This document shows positions 17,469 through 26,834 of a stretch of 48,866 nt of DNA, piece by piece. This stretch comes from Flavobacteriia bacterium (GTDB lineage: Bacteria; Bacteroidota; Bacteroidia; Flavobacteriales; Flavobacteriaceae): NCBI GenBank assembly GCA_010031465.1, contig RGZR01000001.1:1-48866 (forward strand), read 5' to 3'. A model generated the notes under the pieces. That model made no database searches. It was not told the DNA's origin and worked only from the letters and a program-made list of their open reading frames with translations. Each line of letters opens with the position of its first letter. Positions within the stretch are counted from its first letter, which is position 1. Both the position numbers and the translations under genes were made by a program.

Positions 17469-18518
17469 TTAAGACTCCAAGGCGTCTTTACAATACTGTA
17501 CACATTTTTTAATTTCAGCAAGAACTGATGACCCTTCGGGAGTTTTGTATTCGTATTCAATAGAGGCTGAAATGGCGTATTGGTTATCCCGAATCAATTG
17601 CAAAGCTTCCACAATGGGGGTGTCTCCTTGTCCAAAAGGAACATTTTCTTTTCCATTGGCCGGGTTGTGGCGGTCTTTAATATGCATGCTCAACATATGG
17701 TTGTGTTTGTTTTGAATCAACTCAAGAGCGTCAGTATTCCCAGCGGCAGTATAATGCCCCAAATCCATATTCATGGCATTATGGCTGGATTGGTTAAGGG
17801 CCACATCCCACCATTCGGGGTGTTGTTGTTCGTGTCCGTGATAGGCTACTTTAATGCCGTTTTGTTCGGCCATTTTACCCAGCTTTAGCGTGTAGTCTTC
17901 CTCACGCGGAAGTTCTAAGGTAACGTGTGATGCCCCCAAGAGCCTTCCTGCTTGCATGGCATAATTAATATTTTCGTCAGAGTTCCCCTTGCGCAACAAA
18001 TAATCGGGTTTAAAGGCATAAATGGAAACTCCTGCATCGTTGTACATTTTTCTCAGTTGGGTAAAGTCGTCAACAGAACGGTTTTTACTCCACACTTCTA
18101 CTTCTTTGTCAAAGGATGCCTGTTGTTTAGTTAACTCTTCCAATTGTTTGGATTCTTCTTTTGTAATTTCCTTGTTTCTTTCTTTTCGCATTAATCCGTA
18201 ATATAGACGTCGATCCATTTTATTTTGAGGCCGTCCAATAAAAGATTCAGCCGTACTGCCCATCAGTTCAACGGCATTAACTCCAGATTCCAAAATATAC
18301 TGTAAGGTAGCTTCCGCACTTTGGTCTTCCATATCGCGAAAAGAATAGGTGATTAGCCCCAATTGCACCCCATTAATAGCACTTTGTGTACGCATTAAAT
18401 TGGGAATGTAAGCGGGCATGCCCCAAGCTTTAGTTCCTAATATAGCGCTACCGGCAGTCAATACTGTTGTATTGGATAAAAATTGCCTACGAGAGATTGA
18501 GGATTTTTTAGCAGTCAT
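17469..18518 (-). CDS. Tat-exported sugar phosphate isomerase/epimerase family protein
   Basis: A 349-residue TIM-barrel protein of the xylose-isomerase-like (AP endonuclease 2) superfamily. The N-terminus has a twin-arginine signal SRRQFLSN followed by a hydrophobic stretch ending near ILGTKAWG, so it is probably periplasmic. Metal-binding-type segments include YSFRDMEDQS, VAYHGHEQQH, NMDLGHYTAAG, LSMHIKDRHN and the late Glu of SIEYEYKTPEG. The insertion after the first barrel strands (about 85-140) is Lys/Glu-rich. Its substrate is unknown; exported relatives occur with 3-keto-sugar enzymes. It is divergent from xylB with a palindrome between. Confidence 0.82.
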   Translation of the reverse strand: MTAKKSSISRRQFLSNTTVLTAGSAILGTKAWGMPAYIPNLMRTQSAINGVQLGLITYSFRDMEDQSAEATLQYILESGVNAVELMGSTAESFIGRPQNKMDRRLYYGLMRKERNKEITKEESKQLEELTKQQASFDKEVEVWSKNRSVDDFTQLRKMYNDAGVSIYAFKPDYLLRKGNSDENINYAMQAGRLLGASHVTLELPREEDYTLKLGKMAEQNGIKVAYHGHEQQHPEWWDVALNQSSHNAMNMDLGHYTAAGNTDALELIQNKHNHMLSMHIKDRHNPANGKENVPFGQGDTPIVEALQLIRDNQYAISASIEYEYKTPEGSSVLAEIKKCVQYCKDALES

Positions 18519-18543
18519 AACAACGAAGTTTAAAAGATTATGT

Positions 18544-18558
18544 ATTGTAACTTACAAT
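18544..18558. promoter_or_regulatory. Perfect 15-bp palindrome, candidate operator
   Basis: ATTGTAA-C-TTACAAT is a perfect inverted repeat with a single central base, in the 124-bp gap between the divergent sugar isomerase gene and xylB. Size, symmetry and location suit a dimeric repressor site controlling both directions. No regulator gene is in the window, so the binding protein is unknown. Confidence 0.45.
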
Positions 18559-18631
18559 GTACTTTATTTTTTATGAATCTGACCATAGAAGCGAGGCTAT
18601 TTCTAAAAAAATAATAGTTTTACTGAAATTC

Positions 18632-18639
18632 TAGTTTCG
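18632..18639 (+). promoter_or_regulatory. Weak -7 box upstream of xylB
   Basis: TAGTTTCG differs by one base from TAnnTTTG and ends 3 bases before the xylB ATG. A very similar TAGCTTCG precedes etfB. If used, the xylB mRNA would be essentially leaderless. Confidence 0.3.
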
Positions 18640-18642
18640 CAC

Positions 18643-20133
18643 ATGTATACAATTGGTTATGATGTAGGAAGTTCATCAATAAAGATTGCCTTAGTAGAGG
18701 CGAAAACCCATAAAAAAGTAGCCGTAATTACTGAACCTCAACAAGAAATGCCAATACATGCCCCGCAATCGGATTGGGCAGAGCAAGATCCGAACCTCTG
18801 GTGGGGTCATGTTTGCAGTGGAACAAAACGCCTACTCAAAGAGAATAACATTGATCCGAAACACATCTTGGCCGTGGGTATTTCCTACCAGATGCATGGT
18901 CTTGTTCTGGTTGATAAAAACCATCAATCTCTTCGAAATGCTATTATTTGGTGTGATAGCCGAGCGGTCGAAATTGGAGAAAATGCTGCCGTAGCTTTAG
19001 GGGAAGCAAAGTACGGTCCGTACCTTTTTAATGCCCCCGGAAATTTTACAGCATCCAAATTAAAATGGGTAAAAGAACACGAATCAGAGGTGTATGAAAA
19101 AATACATCATTATATGTTACCCGGTGATTATATTGCCCTTCAACTAACAGGAGAAATAGCAACTACAATCAACGGTTTGTCTGAAGGGATTCTTTGGGAT
19201 TACAAAGAAAAAAAAGTAGCCGATTGGATGCTCGCCCATTATGGAATTGATTCCGCACTTACCCCTCCTGTAGTCAGTAATTTTGAAGACCAAGGTAAGG
19301 TTACCGAACAGGCATCAATAGCTACGGGCTTACCCAAAAATATTCCCATCCGCTACCGTGCGGGTGATCAACCCAACAATGCATTGTCTTTAAACATTTT
19401 AAAACCGGGTGAAGTGGCCGCTACTGGAGGAACCTCTGGTGTATTGTTTGCCGTTTCTGAACGGGAGACCAGCAAAGAGTTTTACAGAGTGAATCATTTT
19501 GCTCATGTCAATTACACTCCCGCTACACCCACAATAGGAACGTTATTGTGCATCAATGGCGCGGGAATTCAATACAGTTGGTTACGTAAAATGTCTCAAA
19601 TCAGTGAATTTTCAGAAATGAATGAAAAGGCCGAACAGGTTCCCATTGGAGCTGAAGGACTGATAAACCTTCCCTTTGGAAATGGGGCCGAACGGATGTT
19701 GTATAACCGCACCCCTGGGGCTCAGTTTTGCAATTTAAATTTAAACAGGCACCACCAAGGGCATCTGTGTCGAGCTGCACTTGAGGGGATTGCCTTTTCT
19801 TTTGCCTACGGAATGGAAATCATGCAGGAAGATAACCTCACTATTAATGTCATACGAGCGGGGAATGATAACTTATTTCGTTCTTCTCTCTTTTCAACAA
19901 CGGTAGCCAGTTTGTTAGGCCAACCCATTGAAATTTTTGATACCACAGGAGCTATAGGGGCTGCACGAGCTGCAGGAATTGAAAACAAAAACCTAGAACT
20001 TTTTAGCGCTCAATTAGCTTCCCTTGACAAGGTAGCCGAAATTCAGCCCATTGCCTCAAATGAACCCTATGTGATCGCCTACAATCACTGGAAGAAAACA
20101 TTAGAAACTAATTTGAATAATTTAAAACATTAA
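18643..20133 (+). CDS. xylB: Xylulokinase (FGGY carbohydrate kinase)
   Basis: Phosphorylates D-xylulose to xylulose 5-phosphate, which enters the pentose phosphate pathway. The 496 residues show the N-terminal phosphate loop [13 protein letters not shown], the substrate region [10 protein letters not shown], the catalytic Asp in [12 protein letters not shown], and the ATP-binding half with [10 protein letters not shown] and [13 protein letters not shown]. Assignment as xylulokinase rather than another FGGY kinase rests on similarity and on xylA lying 2 bases downstream. Confidence 0.92.
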   Translation: MYTIGYDVGSSSIKIALVEAKTHKKVAVITEPQQEMPIHAPQSDWAEQDPNLWWGHVCSGTKRLLKENNIDPKHILAVGISYQMHGLVLVDKNHQSLRNAIIWCDSRAVEIGENAAVALGEAKYGPYLFNAPGNFTASKLKWVKEHESEVYEKIHHYMLPGDYIALQLTGEIATTINGLSEGILWDYKEKKVADWMLAHYGIDSALTPPVVSNFEDQGKVTEQASIATGLPKNIPIRYRAGDQPNNALSLNILKPGEVAATGGTSGVLFAVSERETSKEFYRVNHFAHVNYTPATPTIGTLLCINGAGIQYSWLRKMSQISEFSEMNEKAEQVPIGAEGLINLPFGNGAERMLYNRTPGAQFCNLNLNRHHQGHLCRAALEGIAFSFAYGMEIMQEDNLTINVIRAGNDNLFRSSLFSTTVASLLGQPIEIFDTTGAIGAARAAGIENKNLELFSAQLASLDKVAEIQPIASNEPYVIAYNHWKKTLETNLNNLKH

Positions 20134-20135
20134 TT

Positions 20136-21461
20136 ATGATATTAACAGGAGACAAAGAATTTTACAAGGGTATTGGTCCTATCCCTTTTGAGGGAAAAGA
20201 ATCAGACAACCCTTTAGCCTTTAAATATTACAATCCTGATCAAAAAGTTATGGGAAAAACCATGCGTGAGCACTTTAAATTTGCCGTGGCTTATTGGCAT
20301 AGTTTCTGTGGTCAGGGAGGGGATCCGTTTGGACCAGGAACACAATTATTTCCTTGGGATCAATCGTCTGATCCTATTCAAAGAGCAAAAGACAAAGCCG
20401 ATGCTGCATTTGAATTCATTACAAAAATGGGATTTGATTATTTCTGTTTTCACGATGTAGATTTAGTAGACGAAGCCCCTTCATTGGCTGAAATGGAAAC
20501 ACGGCTGCAAACCATTGGAGCCTATGTGGCCGAAAAGAAAAAAGCATCGGGAGTCAAATTGCTTTGGGGTACGGCAAATTGTTTTTCAAACCCCGTGTAT
20601 ATGAACGGAGCGGCTACCAATCCTGATTTTAATGTTGTCGCTCGTGCTGGGGCGCAAATCAAAATGGCACTAGACCTAACCATGACTTTAGGTGGAGAAA
20701 ATTATGTGTTCTGGGGAGGAAGAGAAGGGTATATGTCCTTACTCAATACCGATATGGGTCGAGAACTAGACCACATGGCCCAAATGTTAAACCTTGCGAA
20801 AGATTATGCCCGTGCCCAAGGGTTTAAGGGTACCTTTTTTATAGAACCCAAACCTATGGAGCCCATGAAGCACCAATATGATTTTGACGCCGCTACCGCT
20901 ATCGGATTTTTGGAGCATTATGGTTTACATCAAGATTTTAAATTAAATATTGAAGTCAATCACGCAACCCTAGCACAACACACCTTTGAACACGAGCTTG
21001 CTGTTGCTGCCAATTCGGGAATGCTGGGAAGTATAGATGCCAATCGTGGTGATTATCAAAACGGATGGGATACAGACCAATTTCCCAATAATATTTATGA
21101 GGCTACTGAGGCAATGTTAGTGTTGCTCCAGTCAGGTGGATTACAGGGAGGGGGAATTAATTTTGACGCTAAAATCCGAAGAAACTCAATCGATATGGAA
21201 GATATTTTTCATGCCCATATTGGCGGTGCAGACACCTTTGCACGCGGACTTTTAGCGGCTGAAAAAATCCTAACTAAATCAGCATTGCCAGCGCTCAAAA
21301 AGGAACGATATGCGTCCTTTGATCAGGGGCAAGGAAAAGCTTTTGAAGAAGGAAAACTAACTTTAGAAGAACTTTCTACAATCGCTTTAGGATCAGCAGC
21401 TCCCCAGCGAATTGGCGGAAAGCAAGAACGCTATGAAAACATTATTAATCAATTCATTTAG
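20136..21461 (+). CDS. xylA: Xylose isomerase
   Basis: Converts D-xylose to D-xylulose with two divalent metals. The 441 residues make it the long class II form. Signature segments include [11 protein letters not shown] with the catalytic His, [23 protein letters not shown] with metal Glu, [18 protein letters not shown], and GSIDANRGD with metal Asp. It starts 2 bases after xylB, and its last 29 bases overlap the next gene in a different frame. No xylose transporter or xylR is in the window. Confidence 0.97.
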   Translation: MILTGDKEFYKGIGPIPFEGKESDNPLAFKYYNPDQKVMGKTMREHFKFAVAYWHSFCGQGGDPFGPGTQLFPWDQSSDPIQRAKDKADAAFEFITKMGFDYFCFHDVDLVDEAPSLAEMETRLQTIGAYVAEKKKASGVKLLWGTANCFSNPVYMNGAATNPDFNVVARAGAQIKMALDLTMTLGGENYVFWGGREGYMSLLNTDMGRELDHMAQMLNLAKDYARAQGFKGTFFIEPKPMEPMKHQYDFDAATAIGFLEHYGLHQDFKLNIEVNHATLAQHTFEHELAVAANSGMLGSIDANRGDYQNGWDTDQFPNNIYEATEAMLVLLQSGGLQGGGINFDAKIRRNSIDMEDIFHAHIGGADTFARGLLAAEKILTKSALPALKKERYASFDQGQGKAFEEGKLTLEELSTIALGSAAPQRIGGKQERYENIINQFI

Positions 21462-22506
21462 AAAGCTGAAAAATTTTCCTGATTTACCCAAGGTAGTTGT
21501 CATTGTATTCCTTTTGTTTTTGGGGTGTACGGGTACCAAACCGCATGCGGTTGTACTAAAAGAGGGTATGGTGTTGATTCCGGAAGGTGATTTTTATATG
21601 GGGAGTGACGACTCCCAATCCAGACCCGATGAATCACCAAAACATCGGGTTCATGTCGATGCGTTTTGGATGGATCAAACCGAGGTAACCAACGCGCAAT
21701 TTAAAGCCTTTGTAGAGGCTACGGGCTATATTACCACTGCTGAACTTCCGCCTGATTGGGAAGAGCTAAAAAAAGAGCTCCCCCCTGATACGCCCAAACC
21801 TCACGATTCATTGTTACAAGCAGCATCGCTTGTATTTGTTCCTACTGAGGGGCCGATCAACTTAAACCAATATGATCAATGGTGGAAATGGCAACCCAAA
21901 GCCAGTTGGCAGCATCCCCTAGGTCCTGAAAGCACACTGGAAGGAAAAGAAAACCATCCGGCGATACACATTTCATGGTATGACGCTCAAGCCTATGCTG
22001 CTTGGGCCGGCAAGCGCCTGCCCACCGAAGCAGAGTGGGAATGGGCAGCAAGTGGTGGTTCAGCTCAAAAATATCCCTGGGGAGAAGAACCCGTAACAGA
22101 AGGTAAACCAAAAGCCAATGCGTGGGAAGGTACTTTCCCCTACCAAAACGATTTGCGGGATCAGTTTTTTTACACGGCTCCTGTTGGAGCCTTTGAAGCC
22201 AATGCTTTTGGGTTGTATGATATGGCAGGAAATGTATGGGAATGGTGTTCGGATTGGTACGATTATACCTATTACCAATCTCAAGCCAATCAAAAGGGGA
22301 TAAACCCTAAAGGACCAGAACGGTCTTACGACCCTTATCAGCCTTACACTCAGCAAAAGGTAATGCGAGGAGGTTCCTTTTTATGTAACGATGCATATTG
22401 TTCAGGTTACCGTGTGGCTGCTCGAATGAAATCATCTCCCGATACGGGCTTACAACATACGGGTTTTCGCTTAGTAAAGTCGGTATCAGAGGCGGAATCA
22501 GATTAA
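21433..22506 (+). CDS. FGE/SUMF1-family lipoprotein with both catalytic cysteines
   Basis: A 357-residue protein of the formylglycine-generating enzyme (SUMF1) family. The N-terminus has a basic region, a hydrophobic [12 protein letters not shown] with a lipobox (Cys32), so it is a predicted lipoprotein. The FGE fold is seen from residue 44: [63 protein letters not shown] and [16 protein letters not shown]. The last contains Cys318 and Cys323 at the spacing of the copper-binding cysteine pair of true FGEs, and the GFRLV ending is typical. FGE converts sulfatase cysteine to formylglycine; no sulfatase is nearby. The ATG at 21433 overlaps xylA by 29 bases; a TTG at 21412 is possible. Confidence 0.82.
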   Translation: MKTLLINSFRKLKNFPDLPKVVVIVFLLFLGCTGTKPHAVVLKEGMVLIPEGDFYMGSDDSQSRPDESPKHRVHVDAFWMDQTEVTNAQFKAFVEATGYITTAELPPDWEELKKELPPDTPKPHDSLLQAASLVFVPTEGPINLNQYDQWWKWQPKASWQHPLGPESTLEGKENHPAIHISWYDAQAYAAWAGKRLPTEAEWEWAASGGSAQKYPWGEEPVTEGKPKANAWEGTFPYQNDLRDQFFYTAPVGAFEANAFGLYDMAGNVWEWCSDWYDYTYYQSQANQKGINPKGPERSYDPYQPYTQQKVMRGGSFLCNDAYCSGYRVAARMKSSPDTGLQHTGFRLVKSVSEAESD

Positions 22507-22511
22507 AATAA

Positions 22512-22538
22512 AAAAAATGACACAGTGTCATTTTTTTT
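22512..22538 (+). terminator. Terminator after the xylB-xylA-FGE operon
   Basis: An A run, ATGACA-CAG-TGTCAT with a tight 3-base loop, and a run of eight T form a stem extended by A-T pairs. It lies 5 bases past the FGE-like stop, and its symmetry would let it act in both directions. Confidence 0.85.
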
Positions 22539-22540
22539 AT

Positions 22541-22548
22541 TAGCTTCG
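22541..22548 (+). promoter_or_regulatory. Weak -7 box upstream of etfB
   Basis: TAGCTTCG is one base from TAnnTTTG and lies 16 bases before the etfB ATG, immediately after the terminator hairpin. Weak on its own, but the position suits an operon promoter. Confidence 0.35.
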
Positions 22549-22564
22549 TAAAAAATACCCAAAT

Positions 22565-23311
22565 ATGAAGATACTTGTTTGCATTAGTTGTGTGCCCGAT
22601 ACCACCACCAAAATAAATTTTACCGCAGACCAAAAAGCTTTTGAGACTCAAGGCGTTCAATACATTATTAACCCTAATGATGAGTTTGGGTTAACCCGAG
22701 CAATTCGATTGCAACAAAGCCATGGGGCTCATGTTACAGTTGTGACCGTAGGCGATGTGAGTTGCGAGCCAATTCTTCGAAAATGTTTGGCCATCGGAGC
22801 CGATGCGGCTCTTCGAATTGACACCCAACCACAAGACGGTTACTTCGTATCTAAGCAGCTTGAGGCTTTATGTCAAAAGCAATCTTTTGATCTTATCCTT
22901 ACCGGACGTGAATCAATAGATTACAATGGAGGTATGGTAGGGGGGATGCTAGCTACTCTTTTAAACCTTCCCTTTGTAACCCATTGCGTAGGGTTAGAAA
23001 TTAACGGAGACGAAGCGATTATGCAACGCGAAATTGATGGTGGCAAAGAACACACAAAGGCAAACTTACCCGTTGTGCTTGGCGCGCAAAAGGGGTTGGT
23101 TGAAGAAAAAGACCTTATTATCCCAAATATGAGAGGCATTATGCAGGCACGTCAGAAACCGTTAACGGTTGAAGCACCCGTTGCCCTAGACCCCCGAAGT
23201 CAAATTGAGCATTACGAAAAGCCTGAAGCTCGGGGTCCTGTAACCCTTTTTGATCTCTCAGATGTTGATGGATTACTAAACGCATTACAAAACCAAGCAA
23301 AAGTTCTTTAA
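22565..23311 (+). CDS. etfB: Electron transfer flavoprotein subunit beta
   Basis: Small subunit of the AMP/FAD electron carrier that takes electrons from acyl-CoA and related dehydrogenases to ETF:quinone oxidoreductase. The 248 residues carry KILVCISCVPDTTTKI, NPNDEFGLTRAIRL, LTGRESIDYNGGMVG (the ETF beta signature region) and GAQKGLVEEKDLIIPNMRGIMQARQKPL. It begins a tightly spaced operon with etfA 2 bases downstream. No acyl-CoA dehydrogenase or ETF-QO lies in the window. Confidence 0.95.
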   Translation: MKILVCISCVPDTTTKINFTADQKAFETQGVQYIINPNDEFGLTRAIRLQQSHGAHVTVVTVGDVSCEPILRKCLAIGADAALRIDTQPQDGYFVSKQLEALCQKQSFDLILTGRESIDYNGGMVGGMLATLLNLPFVTHCVGLEINGDEAIMQREIDGGKEHTKANLPVVLGAQKGLVEEKDLIIPNMRGIMQARQKPLTVEAPVALDPRSQIEHYEKPEARGPVTLFDLSDVDGLLNALQNQAKVL

Positions 23312-23313
23312 TC

Positions 23314-24270
23314 ATGGCAGTAGTTACTTTTATTGAAACCCATAACGGAAAAGCAAGTAAGGCAAGTTTAGAATTATTGTCTTACGGACGATCAATGGCA
23401 GCAGCAACATCTGCTTCTCTAGTAGCAGTTATTTTTTCTGATTCAGATACCCAAGAACTTAAAGACCACGGTGCCGACGTGATTTATACTGTCGATACCG
23501 CTTCGGATTCCTATTTTAATTTGGAAAGATACAGCACAACACTAGCCGAAATATCTGCTTTAGAAAAGGCCACTTTAGTAGTCGTAAGTTCAAGTTCAGA
23601 GGGGCGGTATTTGGGTCCTTCACTAGCTGTAAAAACGGAAGCTACATATTTATCTAATGCGGTAGCCCTTCCTACAGCATACAATCCATTCACTGTAAAG
23701 CAAAGCTGTTTTACAAATAAAGGCTTTGCAATTTCAGAAAGTTTGTCTTCCTCCACGGTATTGTCCCTCTCTTCAAATTCCTTTGGAATTCATCCGCAAC
23801 CAGGAAGGGGGGAAGTCAAAACCCATCCTTATGCTTCAACGCAGTCTAAACTAGAGGTCACTAAAGTGGAACACGCTCAAGAATCGATTTCTATAGCCGA
23901 CGCGGATATTGTAGTTTCAGGAGGAAGAGGGTTAAAGGGACCCGAACATTGGCATTTAATTGAAGATTTAGCCTCAACATTAGGAGCGGCCACTGCCTGT
24001 TCAAAGCCCGTTTCTGATTTGGGTTGGCGACCCCATAGCGAACATGTGGGGCAAACCGGAAAGCCCGTGGCTTCAAATTTATATATTGCAATTGGGATTT
24101 CGGGAGCAATACAGCATTTAGCAGGAATCAATGCCTCTAAAGTAAAAGTGGTTATAAATAATGATCCAGAAGCGCCCTTTTTTAAGGCAGCAGACTACGG
24201 AATTGTGGGTGATGCTTTTGAAGTTGTTCCTGTTCTTATTGAGAAATTAAAAGCCCTAAAAAAAGCGTAA
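23314..24270 (+). CDS. etfA: Electron transfer flavoprotein subunit alpha
   Basis: FAD-binding subunit of the ETF heterodimer. The 318 residues have an N-terminal domain (about 1-185) with [19 protein letters not shown], and a C-terminal FAD domain with [56 protein letters not shown] and [20 protein letters not shown], the ETF alpha signature. It lies between etfB (2-base gap) and scoA (1-base gap), so ETF and CoA transferase are made together. Confidence 0.96.
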   Translation: MAVVTFIETHNGKASKASLELLSYGRSMAAATSASLVAVIFSDSDTQELKDHGADVIYTVDTASDSYFNLERYSTTLAEISALEKATLVVVSSSSEGRYLGPSLAVKTEATYLSNAVALPTAYNPFTVKQSCFTNKGFAISESLSSSTVLSLSSNSFGIHPQPGRGEVKTHPYASTQSKLEVTKVEHAQESISIADADIVVSGGRGLKGPEHWHLIEDLASTLGAATACSKPVSDLGWRPHSEHVGQTGKPVASNLYIAIGISGAIQHLAGINASKVKVVINNDPEAPFFKAADYGIVGDAFEVVPVLIEKLKALKKA

Positions 24271-24271
24271 A

Positions 24272-24970
24272 ATGATTACTAAAACAGTCGCTGATGTTGC
24301 TGATGCCCTACACGGTATTCAGAACGGTATGACTGTAATGGTAGGCGGTTTTGGACTGAGTGGAATTCCAGAAAACGCTATCGCTGAACTGGTGCGATTG
24401 GAAGTCAAAAACCTTACCTGTATTTCGAACAATGCAGGGGTTGATGATTTTGGACTGGGGTTATTGCTTCAAAAAAAACAAATTCATACCATGATTGCCT
24501 CTTATGTAGGAGAAAATACCTTGTTTGAGCAACAAATGATTTCAGGAGAACTCGAGGTGATCTTAACCCCACAAGGCACATTGGCCGAAAAATGTAGAGC
24601 GGCACAAATGGGAATCCCAGCCTTTTATACGCCAGCAGGATATGGTACGGAAGTAGCTGAAGGAAAGGAAACCAGAGAATTTGACGGCAAACAGTTTGTT
24701 TTAGAAACTGCCTACAAAGCAGATTTTGCCTTAGTAAAAGCATGGAAAGGCGACGAGGCAGGAAATTTAATTTTTAGAGGAACAGCAAGAAACTTTAATC
24801 CGCTGATGTGCGGTGCGGCTACAATAACGGTAGCTGAAGTGGAAGAATTACTGCCGGCGGGTGCCCTTAATCCAAATGAAATTCATGTACCCGGAATTTT
24901 TGTAAATCGAATTTTTAAAGGAATTCGATTTGAAAAACGAATTGAGCAACGAACAGTGCAACCCAAATAA
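24272..24970 (+). CDS. scoA: 3-oxoacid CoA-transferase subunit A
   Basis: Alpha subunit of succinyl-CoA:3-ketoacid CoA transferase, which activates acetoacetate to acetoacetyl-CoA. The 232 residues show [52 protein letters not shown], the [23 protein letters not shown] stretch and [17 protein letters not shown] family member using another acid cannot be excluded. It starts one base after etfA. Confidence 0.92.
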   Translation: MITKTVADVADALHGIQNGMTVMVGGFGLSGIPENAIAELVRLEVKNLTCISNNAGVDDFGLGLLLQKKQIHTMIASYVGENTLFEQQMISGELEVILTPQGTLAEKCRAAQMGIPAFYTPAGYGTEVAEGKETREFDGKQFVLETAYKADFALVKAWKGDEAGNLIFRGTARNFNPLMCGAATITVAEVEELLPAGALNPNEIHVPGIFVNRIFKGIRFEKRIEQRTVQPK

Positions 24971-24972
24971 AA

Positions 24973-25635
24973 ATGGCACTAGATAAAAATCATATCGCGA
25001 AAAGAATTGCCCAAGAATTACAGTCGGGATACTATGTGAATTTGGGAATAGGTATTCCTACACTCGTAGCAAACTATGTACCTCCAGGTTTGGAAATTGA
25101 ATTTCAAAGTGAAAATGGCATATTGGGTATGGGCCCCTTTCCTGTTGAAGGTCAAGAAGATCCCGATTTGATCAATGCAGGTAAGCAAACCATAACGGCA
25201 CTTCCTGGGGCGAGTTTTTTTGATTCTTCCACAAGCTTTGGAATGATACGCGGGCAGCATGTAGATTTAACCGTATTGGGTGCAATGGAGGTTTCTGAAC
25301 GAGGAGATATTGCCAATTGGAAAATCCCGGGAAAACTAGTGAAGGGAATGGGGGGTGCGATGGATTTAGTGGCCTCTGCTAAAAATATCATCGTGGCCAT
25401 GATGCAGGTAAATCGAAGTGGAGAATCAAAATTAGTATCTCACTGTAGTTTGCCCTTAACAGGTGTAGCCTGTGTAAAACGCATAGTTACAGAGTTAGCT
25501 GTTTTTGATATTGTAAAAGAGGGTTTTCTTCTTGTAGAAAGAGCGCCAGGGGAAACAATTGAAACCATTCAAAACGCAACAGCCGGCACTTTGATCGTCC
25601 CAGATCAGATTCCTGAAATGAGATTTTCTCTTTAA
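24973..25635 (+). CDS. scoB: 3-oxoacid CoA-transferase subunit B
   Basis: Beta subunit carrying the catalytic glutamate, Glu47 in the conserved SENGILGMGPFP. The 220 residues also show GYYVNLGIGIPTLVANYVP, STSFGMIRGQHVDLTVLGAMEVSERGD and GMGGAMDLVA, as expected. It follows scoA by 2 bases and ends the etfBA-scoAB cluster. There is no strong terminator in the 48 bp before the DUF1080 gene, though that gap ends in a T-rich stretch. Confidence 0.94.
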   Translation: MALDKNHIAKRIAQELQSGYYVNLGIGIPTLVANYVPPGLEIEFQSENGILGMGPFPVEGQEDPDLINAGKQTITALPGASFFDSSTSFGMIRGQHVDLTVLGAMEVSERGDIANWKIPGKLVKGMGGAMDLVASAKNIIVAMMQVNRSGESKLVSHCSLPLTGVACVKRIVTELAVFDIVKEGFLLVERAPGETIETIQNATAGTLIVPDQIPEMRFSL

Positions 25636-25683
25636 GAGGTTGGTTTTCATTTTTCTTTCTTAATTTTAATAAAATTTTATACA

Positions 25684-26427
25684 ATGACACGCACCACATT
25701 TTACTTAGTATTAAGCTTTATTCTATTTGTTCAATGTCAAAATGCAACGTCTTCTAATAAAGCAACTTCAGAAGATTCATCAATGAAAGCAGAAGAGCAG
25801 GCTTGGATAGACCTCAGCCCAAAGGACAGTTTTGACGGATGGCACATTTATCAAAATGAAGACGGAACCAAAACTGGGTGGACTGTTGCAGATGGTGTGT
25901 TTACCTACAATTCAGCCGATGCTAGTGGAGAAGGCAATAAGAGTTTATTAACCAATGCCACCTTTGGAAGTTTTGAAATTCAATTTGAATGGAAACTTTC
26001 ACCGGAATCCAATAGCGGTTTTATGTGGGGGGTAAGTGAAGACCCCATGTATGAACATCCCTTTGTTACCGGACCTGAAATACAAATTATTGATACTCAA
26101 GTGTATGGAGATGACCCAGAGCATCAAGTACACACAGCTGGAGCACTTTATGATATGGTGCCCCCCGATCATTTAATGGCAAAACCTGCAGGCGAATGGA
26201 ACAGTTATCATATTACTATTAACCACGAAACAAATTTAGGAACTGTGGTACATAACGGTATGGAAATTAACCGTTTCCCATTGCATGGTACCGAATGGGA
26301 TACCATGGTAGCCAATAGTAAATTTGCCACTATGGAAGGTTTCGGAAAGTACACTGAAGGGCATTTGAGTTTACAAGATCACCCGGGAATTATTTCCTTT
26401 CGAAATATTAAAATCAGAAAACTGTAG
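25684..26427 (+). CDS. DUF1080 lipoprotein (3-keto-glycoside hydrolase family)
   Basis: A 247-residue predicted lipoprotein: signal peptide with lipobox FVQC (Cys18), a Ser/Thr-rich linker, then a concanavalin-like DUF1080 domain from about residue 40. Recognisable segments are LSPKDSFDGWHIYQN, FGSFEIQFEWKLSPESNSGFMWG, GPEIQIID, AGALYDMVPP, GEWNSYHITINH and the ending GIISFRNIKIRKL. Some members cleave 3-keto-glycosides; activity here is inferred from family only. It lies in the outer or inner membrane facing the periplasm. The next gene begins 2 bases downstream. Confidence 0.85.
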   Translation: MTRTTFYLVLSFILFVQCQNATSSNKATSEDSSMKAEEQAWIDLSPKDSFDGWHIYQNEDGTKTGWTVADGVFTYNSADASGEGNKSLLTNATFGSFEIQFEWKLSPESNSGFMWGVSEDPMYEHPFVTGPEIQIIDTQVYGDDPEHQVHTAGALYDMVPPDHLMAKPAGEWNSYHITINHETNLGTVVHNGMEINRFPLHGTEWDTMVANSKFATMEGFGKYTEGHLSLQDHPGIISFRNIKIRKL

Positions 26428-26429
26428 TA

Positions 26430-26771
26430 ATGGTTCAAAAAACCTCTTCTCGAATTGATTTAAACAGACTGTTCAGTAGTGTATTAATCATTTTATTACT
26501 CTTGCCTACGGGGTTAAAACTGATACATGCTATTGCTTATCATTCTACTTCGGAAGATTGTAAAATTGATAGGGTTCACTTACACGCTACTAATCAACAT
26601 AATGAAGCCCTAGATTATTTTTTCCAGCCCCTGGCCCAAAATATAGAAGTTCCTGAGTTTACTCTTGTACCCCCTACTTTTTGGACAATACAATCCGTTT
26701 ACTCGGTTCATTTATTTTCCTACTCTCAAACCGGAAAAAGTTCTCGAGCGCCCCCTGTTTTTGTTTTCTAA
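26430..26771 (+). CDS. Small His/Cys-containing exported protein of the uptake cassette
   Basis: A 113-residue protein I cannot name. It has one hydrophobic segment (about 15-33, SVLIILLLLPTGLKLIHA) acting as signal or anchor, then a region with potential metal ligands: HAIAYHSTSEDC, HLHATNQH. It ends with SRAPPVFVF, a tail I associate with small Bacteroidota proteins encoded beside TonB receptors. It lies 2 bases after the DUF1080 gene and about 60 bases before a lipoprotein gene and a ZnuD-like receptor, suggesting a role in periplasmic metal handling or sensing; this is inference. Confidence 0.6.
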   Translation: MVQKTSSRIDLNRLFSSVLIILLLLPTGLKLIHAIAYHSTSEDCKIDRVHLHATNQHNEALDYFFQPLAQNIEVPEFTLVPPTFWTIQSVYSVHLFSYSQTGKSSRAPPVFVF

Positions 26772-26834
26772 ATATAACCATAGAGTCAATACTTGATTCT
26801 CAATCTTAGTAAAACAAAAACCCTAATTTATCTC

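Noticed and set aside
21433-22506. GldK/GldJ-like T9SS component
   Set aside because: The FGE fold and lipobox recall GldJ/GldK, but the paired catalytic cysteines and the xylose-operon position, with no gldL/gldM nearby, argue against it.
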